Of a stretch of 64,000 nucleotides of DNA, positions 53,707 through 64,000 are shown piece after piece. Position numbers and translations under genes: made by a program. Each line of letters begins with the position of its first letter. The first letter of the stretch is position 1. The notes under the pieces are model-generated. The model saw only the letters and a program-made list of their open reading frames with translations, did not search any database and had not been told where the DNA came from. The stretch is from Membranipora membranacea (Eukaryota; Bryozoa; Gymnolaemata; Cheilostomatida; Membraniporidae), in NCBI GenBank assembly GCA_914767715.1, contig OU612071.1, positions 5,084,001 to 5,148,000 of the forward strand, written 5' to 3'.

Positions 53707-54173
53707 GAAGTAAACAAGATCTGAAACCTCTATGAGTATTTTGGATTTCTTGAATGGTTAATCCAGAATGTGAGTGACTTTTGTAAATTGATCATGATGT
53801 AATGGATTGTTTCTTGAAAGTAATGATTTTGCTGACTTTTAAGAAATAAACATGTATTTTACAGACCATTACCGCTCAATACAATTGATTTACATACGCT
53901 ATTCCATTCAAGAGTTACAATGAACAATTATAAAATATCATAACGAACATCCACTTAACTCCGACCAGATAAAGCCTGCACTCCAAAAAGGACGAAGAGT
54001 TTTGTTTCAGTTTGTTTATGAGAGTTTCTAACAACAGAAATATTTATATATAATAAAGAGTGTAATTTGTATCTTTCAATAGATCATCCGATTTTATCTA
54101 CATTTTTGAATGGGTGATTGTGTGAGAGTAAATATAGTAAAACTCTATGGTTCTCATCATAATCTCTTTTCAG

Positions 54174-56004
54174 TGCGCACATATATAACTTGTTTGATAC
54201 AGTTATGCAGAGCTCTGTGAGATGTTGTGCCTGCAATCACACTAATGTTTTTACAGAAAAATTTTTGTCTCTTCCGTTGAATGTCAAGGTGAGTTATGAG
54301 CGTGGAGCATTTCGTCGTTCATTGTATAAAAGGTATCATCAGAGAAATTTCAATGGGTTTTTCTGGACAGACACTGTCAATTACAGTTATTGTTTTGACC
54401 TTCTGTTAAGTGCCACAGGTTTGGTTGGCCTACCCAGTAGACAGTTAGTGCACTGCAACAAGTCTGAATTCATGTACCTTCAATAGGTGCATAACGAGAG
54501 GCAAGTGATCTACAGATTGGATCCACCTCTTACATCCAATACTGTGCTTACACAATGCCTACAAATGATACTATTGCAATTTCAAGACACTGAGTATTGT
54601 TTATCAATACTGGTGTGATTGACTTCAGTCAGTGCTGCTGCACAATATCTGATAGTGTTGAGAAAATGAATAGAACAACAGTTTCCTGATTGCAACTCAA
54701 AATGTGTTTTGTGTACATTCATATTAACTTTTCAAAGGGGAGAGTTGACAGCACTAGCAATGCACTGAAGAGATTCTGTTCATCATCGATAAGGGATTAC
54801 GATTGCCCGAAGTAAGTGAATCTGAGCCTTGAAAAAAATTTTTGTAAACTGGATATGTCAATCTTATATCTGTGGGGTGTTCCAATAAATGATAAATAAC
54901 AATAAAAAATTTGTGTTGGTCATATGCATTGAATGAAAATTCAAACTACCTTAACCCTCCAGCAAATAAACATTTTTCCAGTACAGTTCATCTAATGCTG
55001 ATTGCTGCTGACAAATATGATACTTTCTCATCCACTCTAGCCATTTTTGGAGCGACGCTGAGCAGATAAATATAATTTAACATTTCAGGCTCTAATTGTA
55101 AGGAGCGATATGTAATCTCAGACAATTTTGAATCATCAGAATATGATAAAGGGTTGAGTCCCAAGTGCATTTACTACCTGCCGTGCCAAGTTAAGATTAT
55201 AACTCACAAAAAACCCATTGCTTTTGCAGCTGTCCACTAAACACTACAGCAGAAAAGATATCAAGTTTTCTGAATTTACCAGACATTCTCGCAGTGACTT
55301 TCAACATCTGTGGCGCAAGTGAGAAAAAGAAGACCTTGATATCAATGCAGCTGAGGATTCAGATAACCGATGTATGTTATTCATTCAATTATGTTGAATA
55401 TTATTCATAGACTACATTTATATACCAGGAATTTCATGAGATACGATCAAAAGTTCCATCTCTCCAAATCACAATTTAAATGAAGCACAATGCACATCTA
55501 CGTACTGTGTAACTAGTTAATGAGCCATACACCGACACACTTATAATTTCAGAGACATGGTCATAGCAGAGGTTACACTCTTTATGCAGCAGTTGTACAC
55601 AAGGGAGCTGATCTGCATTCCGGGCACTACTACTCTATAGTCAAGCATAAGGGCCAATGGTTTGAGATAAATGATGAGAAGGTAAAAATACACTGCACTT
55701 TAAGCGCAGTTTTCAGATCTACGCTGCATGTTACATTTGGAATCAGACTGCACTTTATATATTAATACCCATTAATACCCATATATTAATACCCATTCAA
55801 TGCATAAACAGCATAAATAACCTGCTGGTGATATGATAATTCTGATATGCTAGCAAGGGAAAATCTTCAATCTCCTCATATAATTTTACCGAAGAGAACT
55901 TTTACTCAATATTATTTGTGTGTTTGCAGGTGTCAAGGATATCAGAGCTATCTCTGAAGCGCTCACATCCGTATATGCTCTTTTATGCACCAAACGACAC
56001 ACAG
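54174..56004 (+). CDS. USP (peptidase C19) region of the fusion gene
   Basis: Five exons with matching phases encode the later half of a ubiquitin-specific protease, which cuts ubiquitin from proteins. Seen in order: FDTVMQSSVRCCACNHTNVF with the first CxxC of the zinc ribbon; TSNALKRF; YDCPNCPLN with the second CxxC, split across 54811/55230; LPDILAVTFNICG; YTLYAAVVHKG; SGHYYSIVKHKGQWFEINDE with the catalytic His and the following Asn/Asp; and YMLFYAPNDT, the usual C-terminal strand. The N-terminal Cys box (family pattern GLxNxGNTC) was not found between 51 and 54 kb. It could be on an exon I missed, or lost when the LINE fragment inserted. Without it the enzyme would be inactive. Domain identity is secure from several motifs in the correct order. 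Confidence 0.85.
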
Positions 56005-59000
56005 GTACCCAAAGATGATTGTTAAAAAAATCTTTCTTTACTTTCGGCCGATATCTTGTTAATTGAATTATGTACATGGATATGGAAAGCAATTCATTGT
56101 CGGTGTTAGTGGAATAACTGCCGCTTACACTTCTTATAAGTACACATCCAACACTGAGATAATGTGCATAAAAAATTCATTAGCTCACTTTATTGGTTGG
56201 TGAGCAAGAGCATCAAAAATAAACGTTTAATTATGTGACACCTTTTTGCTTTACATTTTTTCTGTCCATGACGTTTGAAATTGTTAATGAAAGAAGCCAG
56301 ATAGATGAGATCTTGGTGCAAAACTGAAAAGTAATACAACAGTTACAATCATAGGATTTAAGTAACTCCATAGATCATAATTATTTGTAAATTTTTAGAA
56401 CATTTCTTAAAGGTCGCACAGCTAGGAAGGCCACTAAGTGTTCAAACAGAAGAAATAGCAAGCAATCTAGAGCCCAAGAATGATTGACAAAGCTGACCAT
56501 TTCTAGAGTCACAGGGAGTAGTCTCAGGAAGGAAATCTGCCAAAGCACAAACTCAAACACAGCTTTCAAGAGAATCAGCACATCCTAAAGTCGATCATGC
56601 ACAAGAAATGGGAATTATTGGAGACAGGCAAATACATCAGCCAAGCATAACAGAGACCAGCCAAAATCTCATGGTCGCCACCCAGCAACACGGCTCACAG
56701 GTCAAGGTTCCCAGAGATAAGACGTTCAAGGCAAAGAGACACTTGGATGAAACCATGGGCAACTGCTTTCAAGTTCTTGCTCCTCCGATTGAAGCAAAGA
56801 AACAGAAACATGACAATCAAAACATTACAGCTGCAGAGGATGCTCAGAGGAAACAAGACAAGGTTGGGCCAACTAGCGTGGGAAAAAAACAACTTCCAAC
56901 ACTACCATCAGAGACAACTGGCAACAATAGCAGCATTAGCATGTTTTTAGAAGATGACGAAAGCCAGAGAGAGGATCAATATGTATTTTTTGAAAACAGT
57001 CTTGAAGACAGTCAGATTCATACAGATTCGGACAACCTGCTTCTACAGATTCAGAGAGCTGCAGGTAATTCACAAATATACCCAATGCCTTCACAGAGTG
57101 AATTTGAAAGGGAGAGCACTGAGGAGCATGCGCTCCTAGAATCAGGATACAGCCTATATAACAGGTGTCTGCCTACTACCTCAAGTAAACCTGCACCAGT
57201 AGAACCAGCAAAAAACCAGCCAATATCGTCACAGGGAACTATATTACAGAGAGTTGACCAAGTATCAGAAACTAATGACATGCATGCTCGGACTCATTCT
57301 GGGGATCCCAAGTCAGGCAACTTAGTGTTCAAATCAGCGCTGATATCACAGATATATGACAACAACATGATCAGGAGGGGCAGGGAGGGGCAGTCAATAG
57401 GAGGTGAAGATTATCCTAGCTTAATCAATCAGGTAGCCTCAGCCGGAAAGCTTGCAATCAAACACTGCAAACCAACAGTAAAGTCAGCCTTGAGCGTAAT
57501 TTGCCGCCCATACAAATATGCTGTACGATCTACAACTACAGCACTGTAAGCAAATTTTGAATCAATCATTGATGCTTCAATTTTAATACTTTTCAATGGA
57601 CAAGGAAGTTATGTTCATATTACAGTCAGAGGCGTATATTCTAAAAAATTTCACTCACTGACTTTTCAGAGATGAGCATAATAATCGGGCGCAGCCCGAT
57701 CCACACGCCGTAGCCGTAGGCGTTTCTGTACCCCAACACCACAGAAATTTTTGCATATCGGTAGCAAAATAGTGCAAGCAGAGAGGTATTTCAATAGCTC
57801 ACTGAGCTGTTGGGTACTTTCAGGAAACAACTCAATAGCAGTAGAAGATTACGGTAAAAATGCTCCAGTTATAAAGCATCCAATTGAAAAAAAAACTGAC
57901 CTTGATGGGATTCGAACCCACAACAATCTTATTCCAGTGATTATAAGGCAGACGCTCTACACACTGAGCTTTTCAGCCACTCACGGAAATCCGTGGGCCG
58001 TGAGTGCTAATATACGCCACTGATTACAGTAGCTGAGTGTCTAGTGATAAAATTAATTCTATAAATGTTCTATTATTTAGTAAATGCAAATACAATAATC
58101 CATACATAATGCATATACATAGCTATGTACCTTAATTCAACAGCAGTTCAGGATGTCCTAAATATTGTCATTGATGTTATGGAAGTTCAAGAAAAATCTT
58201 ACACAATTTGAAAGTTATGCTTCTTTTTCACAAGGTATAGGAAAACCCATACACTCATACCAACTGGTACAATGACTGAAATACAGGATGACACCGGTAA
58301 GTAACCAATTAATTGATTTAATAGTAGGATGCAAAATTTACCATTAATGAATTTTGATTCATACTTTGCAGAATCATTTTCTGTTGACGGTGAATAATAT
58401 GTTTAACTGTACTGCTTACTGCCTCTTTGCCTACTAGCTGTTCATCTGAATATCTTATTCTGTCCTTTCAATAGGAAAAGAAAAGAAACACGAATTTGAT
58501 AATCAACACGTCATTGCAAATCTTCATGATGCAAACACTGATCTGGAAATTTGGCGTTATCAAGATTCATCACCCTACTCAGATTTACATGAAACAGACG
58601 AAACAATGTAAGTGCATAATCTGCTATTGATTGTATTGAAATTTTAAAAGAAAATAAACAACCTTCAGAATAGGATCATTAGTTGTAATTATTCGCTTTG
58701 CTGTGAGATGCTTGTTCATCTAAATTAAGGATATTATTTTATAGGTTAGCCGAGACCAACAGTTTCTCAGGATACAGCTCAGAAGCAACTGGAGGTATTT
58801 CTCTTAGCAAACCGCAGTTACTCATGATTCGGTTATTCTATCCTCCTATCCATCTTGATTTTCAACCAAACTATGAGCATAAAATAAAGCAACATGAGCG
58901 GTTGTCACAGCACTTCTTTTTAGGGTCATTATAAGAGTCAAAACTATGAAAGTTACTTGAAGAACTGAAGTCATCTGAACAACTGTATTGAAAATGTTTG

Positions 59001-62000
59001 CCATGTAGATGCAGGACAGGATGGTTTTTAATTCGTATCAGCAAGAACTAAGGTGAAACAAGACCAATCTCCAAATATTCCTAAACACAAGGAACTGTCT
59101 GGTACGTTCAATGACTGGTGGAAGAAGGAAACTTTATTGTAATAAAAGATTAGACCATAACTGCAATGACCTCATCTTTTTGCACAGTTTTCAATAGATA
59201 TTAAAACTTACATGATGTTTGGTTTTATTTATAACATTGATATGTATCATTACATTATCGTAACTGTATATAAGTCAATGACATTGGCTCATTGATCAAT
59301 TTATAACTTTCTACAAATAGGTTTGGCTGCAAAGACAGGTTCTTTTGTTGAAGCGACAAGTCACAGACAAATCAAAGCAACAACTAGACAACGTGGAGGT
59401 ATTAAATTTGTTATTTTGTTTATCACAGATAAAAAAGCTCTTTGGATCACGGGCTCTGTCAAGTGAACAGTATGGGTAGACCTGTCTGATGAGCAAGTCA
59501 GTTTCTAAGACATGATATTGTTTTATGTAAATCTTTCAATTTGTCCTGTTTTATTCTTTTTTCCAATATTGTCAATTGCACCAGAATCTCTTTCATAGAA
59601 AAAGAAAAAGATGCAATGCAACTATCGGAGGAGGCCAGACTTGACGATGATAGGTAAAAATGTTGAGAAACATCATATTCTAAATGTCTGTAACATATAT
59701 TATAATCGCTGACAAGAAGATTCAACAAGGATTCAGCATCAGGATCTAGCTTTAGTAATACTTTAATACCTCATTTATAAGGCACCGGCCTTATAAGTGA
59801 AGCACCTTCCTTGGAAAATTTAAAAATGCTTCAGTTATGTGGCACCCCACAGCTACAAGGCATCCCTTTGGAAAAAAAACTGACCTCGATCGGATCCAAA
59901 CCCACAACATTGTGTTCACAAGGTAGGCGCTCTGTCTACTGAGCTATGCAGCTTTCCTTTTCAAACCAAAGTTTTGGTCTAAGTCAAATATAAAGATGCT
60001 TCAAATAGGTGCTATAGATGCTATAATATAGGCGCATATTATGCTCCACTCTCTAAGGCGCCTTCATCTATAAGGCACGGGCCTTATAGGTGAGGTATAG
60101 CGGTAATATTGTCACTATTCTCGGGTCAGAGCAGTTGCTCACAGGCAAAACACAAAAGTGTTGCAGAATCTTCATACTTTGTCAGAATGGAAAATTAATT
60201 ATCTTTATCATAGCTTCATAAATACAAAAAATGATTAAACAGCTAAATCCTACGCACATACATACTGCATAACATATATCATAATGCACATTTCAGGCAA
60301 TGTATAGATATAGTTATCGATGGTCCGAGATTTGCGTTAGTGAGAGCAGCGACCCAGCGCAAAGGGGATTGCTTAATCGATCGACATCTAGGACATCGCT
60401 ATGTTAAGAAGAACAGGGATTGTGAGGTACTTCAGCAACATCCAACTACCGAACATAAACATATTTTCCTGATTTTGGAATAAGCTGCCAATAAAATGCA
60501 ACTGACAAATTTAATAATAAAACCATGAATTGTACTGAAATTGTCTGTTGGCTTGACATGACTACTGTATACTTTCCTGATCTCTTGATAGGAAGTGGTA
60601 GTTTCATGGCGTTGTGCGAGGTATGGCAAGCCAACAAAGTGTAAAGCAATGGTGAAAGAGTCGAATGGAGCATTCAATATAAGTAGAGGGGATCACAATC
60701 ATCCTGCCTATAGGAAACCACTAGAAGGTGCTCGCATCGCTAGAGAGGTATGGTAGTTGACACTATAGGCAAACTATAAAGTTTGTCTGCTCTCTGACAT
60801 TAATAATCTATGAATGTTACAGATTACTTGCATTGAAACAGATGTGTTTATCTGATAGTGTGATGTTTGTTTATTGATTCTACCAGGCAGAAAAGTTAGT
60901 AAATGAGGATACGTTTGCCCCGACATCAACAATTGTTGATAGGGCTGTTAAGAACCTTTATGAAGAAACTGCAGTTATACCCCAAGCCGCAAATCGCAGA
61001 AACTTGCGCCGTTTGATACAAAGGAGAAGGGCCAACACAGTACAGTCACAGCCAGCCAACTTAAGTTTTAAGGTATATGGCTCATCAAAAGAATTGGTAT
61101 AGAATTATGCATGTTACACTTACTCAGGATGAAATGTGTCAGTCAATAGAGGTGTCATATTATGTGCATAGTTGCTCTTGCTTTGCAGAGAGACTGTTTT
61201 GAAATTGAATTGTTTACCAAACTTGAGCATTGCTGTGTCTGTAGGTCTTAACAAGCTGATCAACAATGTTTGAAAATCCTTTTCCCAACGATTTATAACA
61301 GGCGGCTCACAAACCACAAGTTTATGTTCAACTTGGTTTCCATCAACATTAAAAAGATTTATATCTAATTCTGCACAGTTACTCATTTGACAATGTTTTA
61401 TCTTTAAGATGCCTAACTCCCCCGGATTCCTGGTTGGAGATGTGAGAGGGCCATCAGGGGGCAGAGCACTCATTTTTGCCACGAATAGGCAGCTCAGACT
61501 TCTTACAAACTCGGAAATATGGTAGTTTGAGTGTTACTGCAAAGTAACAATGCAGATATATTTTATAGTCAGATCTCATAATACCGAACGTTATAATACC
61601 GAAATACCGATGGTGTATCTTGCTATGCAAATCAACCAGACCGAGGGCAGGAAGCACCAAAGTTTGAAATGGCAATAATTGAAGGAACCATTGCCACCGA
61701 ACCTGAGTCTAGGAATTCAAGTGGTTCACTGTTGTCTGTAGAAGAGAATCACTACATTGTATGGGATGCGTGGGCCTTGGTAATTTAGAAAGTCATCCTG
61801 TCTCAACAAACAGCATCTATCGATGCAGCCGGCCAAATATTGAATTTGCATGTTTGCAGGTCTTCTTCCTTTTGTCACCCCTTTTCATAATATTGTTGTA
61901 TTTTCAATATATTAGTTTCTTTCTTCAGCATGACTAATTTCAATTGTAGGGGTATAGATGGAACCTTCAAGACAGTTGTCAAACCTTTCCAACAACTTCT

Positions 62001-64000
62001 GACAATAAACTGCTTTGTTAGAACAGCCAATGGGGGAAAGCAACTACCCTCCGTATATGTCCTTATGTCTTCAAAGCAGCAGGCAGACTATTTGATGGTT
62101 AGATATCCTGATTAATTAGCGACAGGTCACCCACTGATCAGACTATCTCGTTTAAGATCACGCCATTATTAATTGCAAACCAGTTAATATGTTAAAGTTG
62201 AACTAAAATTATTCAGAAATTTCTCCTGTGCAGGTCGTCAAGTGGTTACCTGATCCTATTCTTAACTACTTTCCTCGGATTAGGCAATTGAAGAGCCTCA
62301 CTTTAATGACCATGCTAATTATTCTCTATAGCAGGATTGATCGCTTGCGTGTAAGACACTTTGGTCTGTGGCTGACTTTCAGATTTAATGCAGAGGAAGT
62401 AGGATTTTTGTGCAATTGTTGACATTTTTTTTTCCTTTAACGATTAACCACTCCAAACTAGTAGCTTGGTATCAAATAATTCTTGACATCTTCTAATATA
62501 ATTACTATACTATTCCACTGTATTTATTTGAGACTGTGTGTTTAAATTCGGGTTTGGTGTATTTTAAAGAATGCCTGACTGCTTTCCAATTATATTTTCC
62601 ATTATGCCTTCTTGTAGGTGTTCAATGAGTTAAAGAAAATCGCCAATCTCAATGTTCAAACCATCATCATCGATTTTGAGAAAGGTACACAATTAAATTG
62701 TTCGTGAAAGAATATCATAACACACCTGACTGAGCTGTAAATCTCATTTGTCTGTTTAGGGATCTGGACTGCTGCTTCAGCAGCGTTTCAAGGAGTACAT
62801 ATAGTCGGATGTAATTTCCATTTCCAGAAATGCATCTGGCGCAGGGTGCAAAAGCTTGGTAAGAAGTCAACGTTATGCATAAATAACTATGACAATGATT
62901 AATAATAATATTATGATTATAAATATGCAATAAACCGATATATTAATAATATATTAAATATCGAATTTTAACTTCTTATGAAGTTATTTAGTCATAATTG
63001 AGAAAGCACAAAAAGTCATCGCCGAGTTTCTCTACAAGGTTAGTAACCACGAAAAAAGAAAAACTTTATACTAGCATAACTTCTCACATCAGCTCAACCT
63101 CAAAAACTTGATAGTGCATGGTTAATGTTACAGGTCTCGCATCAGGCTATCGCCATCACCACAACACTCGTCGTGTTTGTGGGTTTCTGTGGGGGCTCTC
63201 CTACCTACCAGTCCACTTGATTCAGGAAGCTTATCGCTATGTGGTCGCGGAGAACAACGAGCCTCACTTTAGGCAGTTGTTTGAGTATTTTGAGATTACA
63301 TGGCTCAATGGAAGATTTGAGCCAAAATTCTGGAGTGTGTATCGACAGGCGATAAGGACAAATAACTCTCTGGAAGGTAACTGCCATTCAATTTCACAAT
63401 TCGTTTAAGGTTGTTCATATTTGAACAAAAAACCTTGTAAAGCAATGTTCACTTGATCAGAAAGGTTCATCACTCAGTATGCAATGAGCAACAACCAACA
63501 TTTTGTTTCTGTGTTACAAAAATCTATGCTTTAAATCATAAAGTTAAAACTATAGTAGCGCCTTTTGGTATATGACATATTGCTTAGGTAGTAGAAGAAT
63601 TGCTAATAGCATGACAATGGAAATTTACTTGAATGAAGCTCATCGGTACAACTGAATTCATAGGCTATCTAAAATATTGCCACAAGTCCTATTGGAGGTA
63701 TCTGGTTAATCAAGAGACAGTGCTCTTGATTAGCCCAAGACATCCAATATGATACCAAATATTGGGAGGCGTTACTATAGCTTGAAAGTAAATAATAATC
63801 ACAGGCTTCTTTAAAACAGGAGCTATGTGTGCCTATTGAATAATATTGTTTCCGTTTTCAGGCTGGCATAACAAGTTTAATCGCCAGGTGAGAGTCGATA
63901 AGCCCCCAACATTTATGTTGATTGAAGAGTTACGGAAGGAGTCATCTTCTGTAGAACTGGAGCTGAAAGAGATTTCAGCAGGCTTTAGCAGTCTAAATAA
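54174..64000 (+). CDS. USP-FLYWCH-MULE fusion gene, about 20 exons, runs off the window
   Basis: The exons are 54174-54288, 54738-54811, 55230-55371, 55553-55681, 55930-56004, 56413 or 56515-57545, 58235-58296, 58475-58607, 58745-58794, 59042-59101, 59321-59398, 59599-59653, 60297-60426, 60592-60747, 60887-61072, about 61930-62097, 62618-62684, 62760-62858, 63134-63376 and 63862 onward. Nearly all borders are GT-AG, and split codons match at every listed junction except the one across 61073-61929. In order the product has the C-terminal half of a USP, a polar Q/S-rich linker, charged small exons, a FLYWCH finger and a MULE DDE domain. The 57545 to 58235 join (split Leu codon) links the linker to the transposase side. 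The 5' end and the end of the transposase are missing. It could be an active transposon, a relic or a domesticated gene. Two adjacent genes remain possible. Confidence 0.7.
56413..57545 (+). CDS. Low-complexity linker exon of the fusion gene
   Basis: A single large exon rich in Gln, Ser, Glu and Lys with no recognised domain (for example SAKAQTQTQL, EAKKQKHDNQ, PSETTGNNSSISMFLEDDE). Starting at the acceptor before 56413 gives two TGA codons at 56485-56487 and 56494-56496. Starting at the acceptor before 56515 (AGAGTCACAG) keeps phase 0 and avoids both. The frame then runs to TAA at 57547-57549, but GTAAGC at 57546 is a good donor and the next exon completes the split codon. The linker could connect the protease and transposase modules. 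If the donor is not used, this is a separate gene ending at 57549. Confidence 0.6.
57546..58234. other. Intron with a hAT-type MITE
   Basis: Apart from the MITE at 57627-58022 this intron holds only AT-rich sequence. A GC-rich stretch near 57688-57725 includes the stem-loop TCGGGCGCAGCCCGA. Confidence 0.6.
57627..58022. mobile_element. hAT-type MITE with 8 bp duplication and a tRNA-like core
   Basis: 396 bp. The ends are CAGAGGCGTATATT (57627-57640) and the complement of CAGTGGCGTATATT (58009-58022). The exact 8 bp duplication ATTACAGT lies at 57619-57626 and 58023-58030. CAGxGGCG termini with 8 bp duplications are typical of hAT. The minus strand of 57897-57975 reads like a tRNA: GCTCAGTGTGTAGAGC (A-box region), then GGGTTCGAATCCC (B box). 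The arms do not fold as a real tRNA. Confidence 0.88.
58235..61072 (+). CDS. FLYWCH zinc-finger region of the fusion gene
   Basis: Nine exons in consistent phase. The first six are short and encode charged, low-complexity sequence (KEKKHEFDNQHVIANLHD, KVKQDQSPNIPKHKELSG, EKEKDAMQLSEEARLDDD). Exons 60297-60426 and 60592-60747 encode the finger: LGHRYVKKNRDCE, VVVSWRCARYGKPTKCKAMV, GDHNHPAYRKP, that is W-R-C, C-K-A and the H-N-H ligands expected of FLYWCH/WRKY-like domains. Exon 60887-61072 gives the basic helix-rich stretch that follows FLYWCH in MULE transposases (IPQAANRRNLRRLIQRRRAN). FLYWCH fingers bind DNA, and in transposases they recognise the element ends. FLYWCH next to MULE is a known pairing. 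Confidence 0.85.
59769..60095. mobile_element. MITE with TA duplication and a tRNA-like core
   Basis: 327 bp, in an intron of the fusion gene. The ends begin CCTCATTTATAAGGCACCGG, and the right end reads CCTCACCTATAAGGCCCGTG on the other strand. TA flanks both sides (59767-59768, 60096-60097), as for Tc1/mariner-type elements. The minus strand of 59878-59958 has a tRNA-like A box (TAGCTCAGTAGACAGAGC) and a degenerate B box (GGGTTTGGATCC). About 120 bp of the core resembles the hAT-type MITE at 57627-58022. Confidence 0.75.
61073..61929. other. Gap in the fusion gene model, possible inserted sequence
   Basis: The exon encoding the start of the transposase core, expected before DGTFK, was not found here. 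A minus-strand frame of 120 codons (61482-61120) has a plausible composition but no motif I recognise. A plus-strand frame at 61594-61797 (FEMAIIEGTIATEPESRNSS) is also unidentified. These may be parts of an unrelated insertion that displaced or replaced the missing exon. Confidence 0.4.
61930..64000 (+). CDS. MULE transposase domain of the fusion gene (C-terminus beyond window)
   Basis: Exons about 61930-62097, 62618-62684, 62760-62858, 63134-63376 and 63862 onward. The motifs are in the order of the MULE domain: GIDGTFKTVVKPFQQL with the first catalytic Asp; LPSVYVLMSSKQQADYLM; VFNELKKI then TIIIDFEKG with the second Asp; GCNFHFQKCIWRRVQKLG, the conserved C-x-FH block; FLWGLSYLPVHLIQEAY; and NNSLEGWHNKFNRQV with the Glu expected of the DDE triad. 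All three acidic residues are visible, so this part looks functional. The donor after 62097 (ATG then GTTAGA) is weak. The exon start at 61930 or 61951 is uncertain. The enzyme would cut and join element ends if active. Confidence 0.88.

Noticed and set aside
54289-54486. Continuation of the 54190 frame to 54486
   Set aside because: A strong donor (AAG then GTGAGT) at 54288 and an in-phase USP exon at 54738 explain the sequence better.
48378-56496. Reassignment of TGA to an amino acid in this organism
   Set aside because: Only three TGA cases are involved, two can be spliced out, and animal nuclear genomes use TGA as stop. Decay is simpler.
57897-57975. Functional tRNA gene on the minus strand
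   Set aside because: A and B boxes are present, but the anticodon and acceptor stems do not pair. It is inside a MITE.
59878-59958. Functional tRNA gene on the minus strand
   Set aside because: The B box is degenerate and the anticodon stem does not pair. It is part of a MITE core.
62228-62422. Plus-strand frame of 64 codons between transposase exons as an extra exon
   Set aside because: The flanking exons 62097 and 62618 join in phase and give continuous MULE sequence without it, and it has no suitable donor.

Overview
The window is AT-rich animal nuclear DNA. Spliced genes with short GT-AG introns, an APE-type LINE, hAT transposons, several MITEs, tRNA-derived SINEs and long satellite arrays show this. 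Nothing fixes the species. A sponge, cnidarian or other early-branching or lophotrochozoan animal would fit, but that is a guess.

Layout. 1-11225: tandem satellite, monomer about 343 bp, with higher-order repeats. 11226-14174: no recognised gene, one long inverted repeat and one hairpin element. 14175-17588: copy A of a 3.4 kb segmental duplication holding a hAT-type MITE and a tRNA-derived SINE. 17833-19236: minus-strand exons of a small secreted fibronectin-III-like protein. About 20340-24430: a LINE encoding an APE endonuclease, a reverse transcriptase and a C-terminal zinc finger, damaged by three stops and one frameshift. 24810-26759: nothing recognised. 26760-37285: copy B of the duplication, split by a 2.06 kb insert and by a 5.0 kb hAT (BED/ZBED-type) that landed inside the SINE's pol III B box. 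37286-47955: a second satellite array of the same family and orientation, monomer 341 bp.

From 48 kb the sequence looks genic, all on the plus strand. A THAP zinc-finger gene (48243-51107) carries a 1.4 kb minisatellite in its last intron. From 54174 to the window end, a chain of exons encodes the C-terminal half of a ubiquitin-specific protease (USP), then a low-complexity linker of about 340-380 residues, a FLYWCH zinc finger and a MULE-type transposase domain. Reading phase is kept across nearly every intron, so one USP-FLYWCH-MULE protein is the simplest model; one exon of the transposase is unaccounted for and the USP Cys box was not found. Two MITEs with different termini sit in its introns and share a tRNA-like core.

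The best candidate for something undescribed is this USP-FLYWCH-MULE gene, possibly with the THAP gene as part of the same element or locus. No database search was possible, so family names rest on motifs read by eye.
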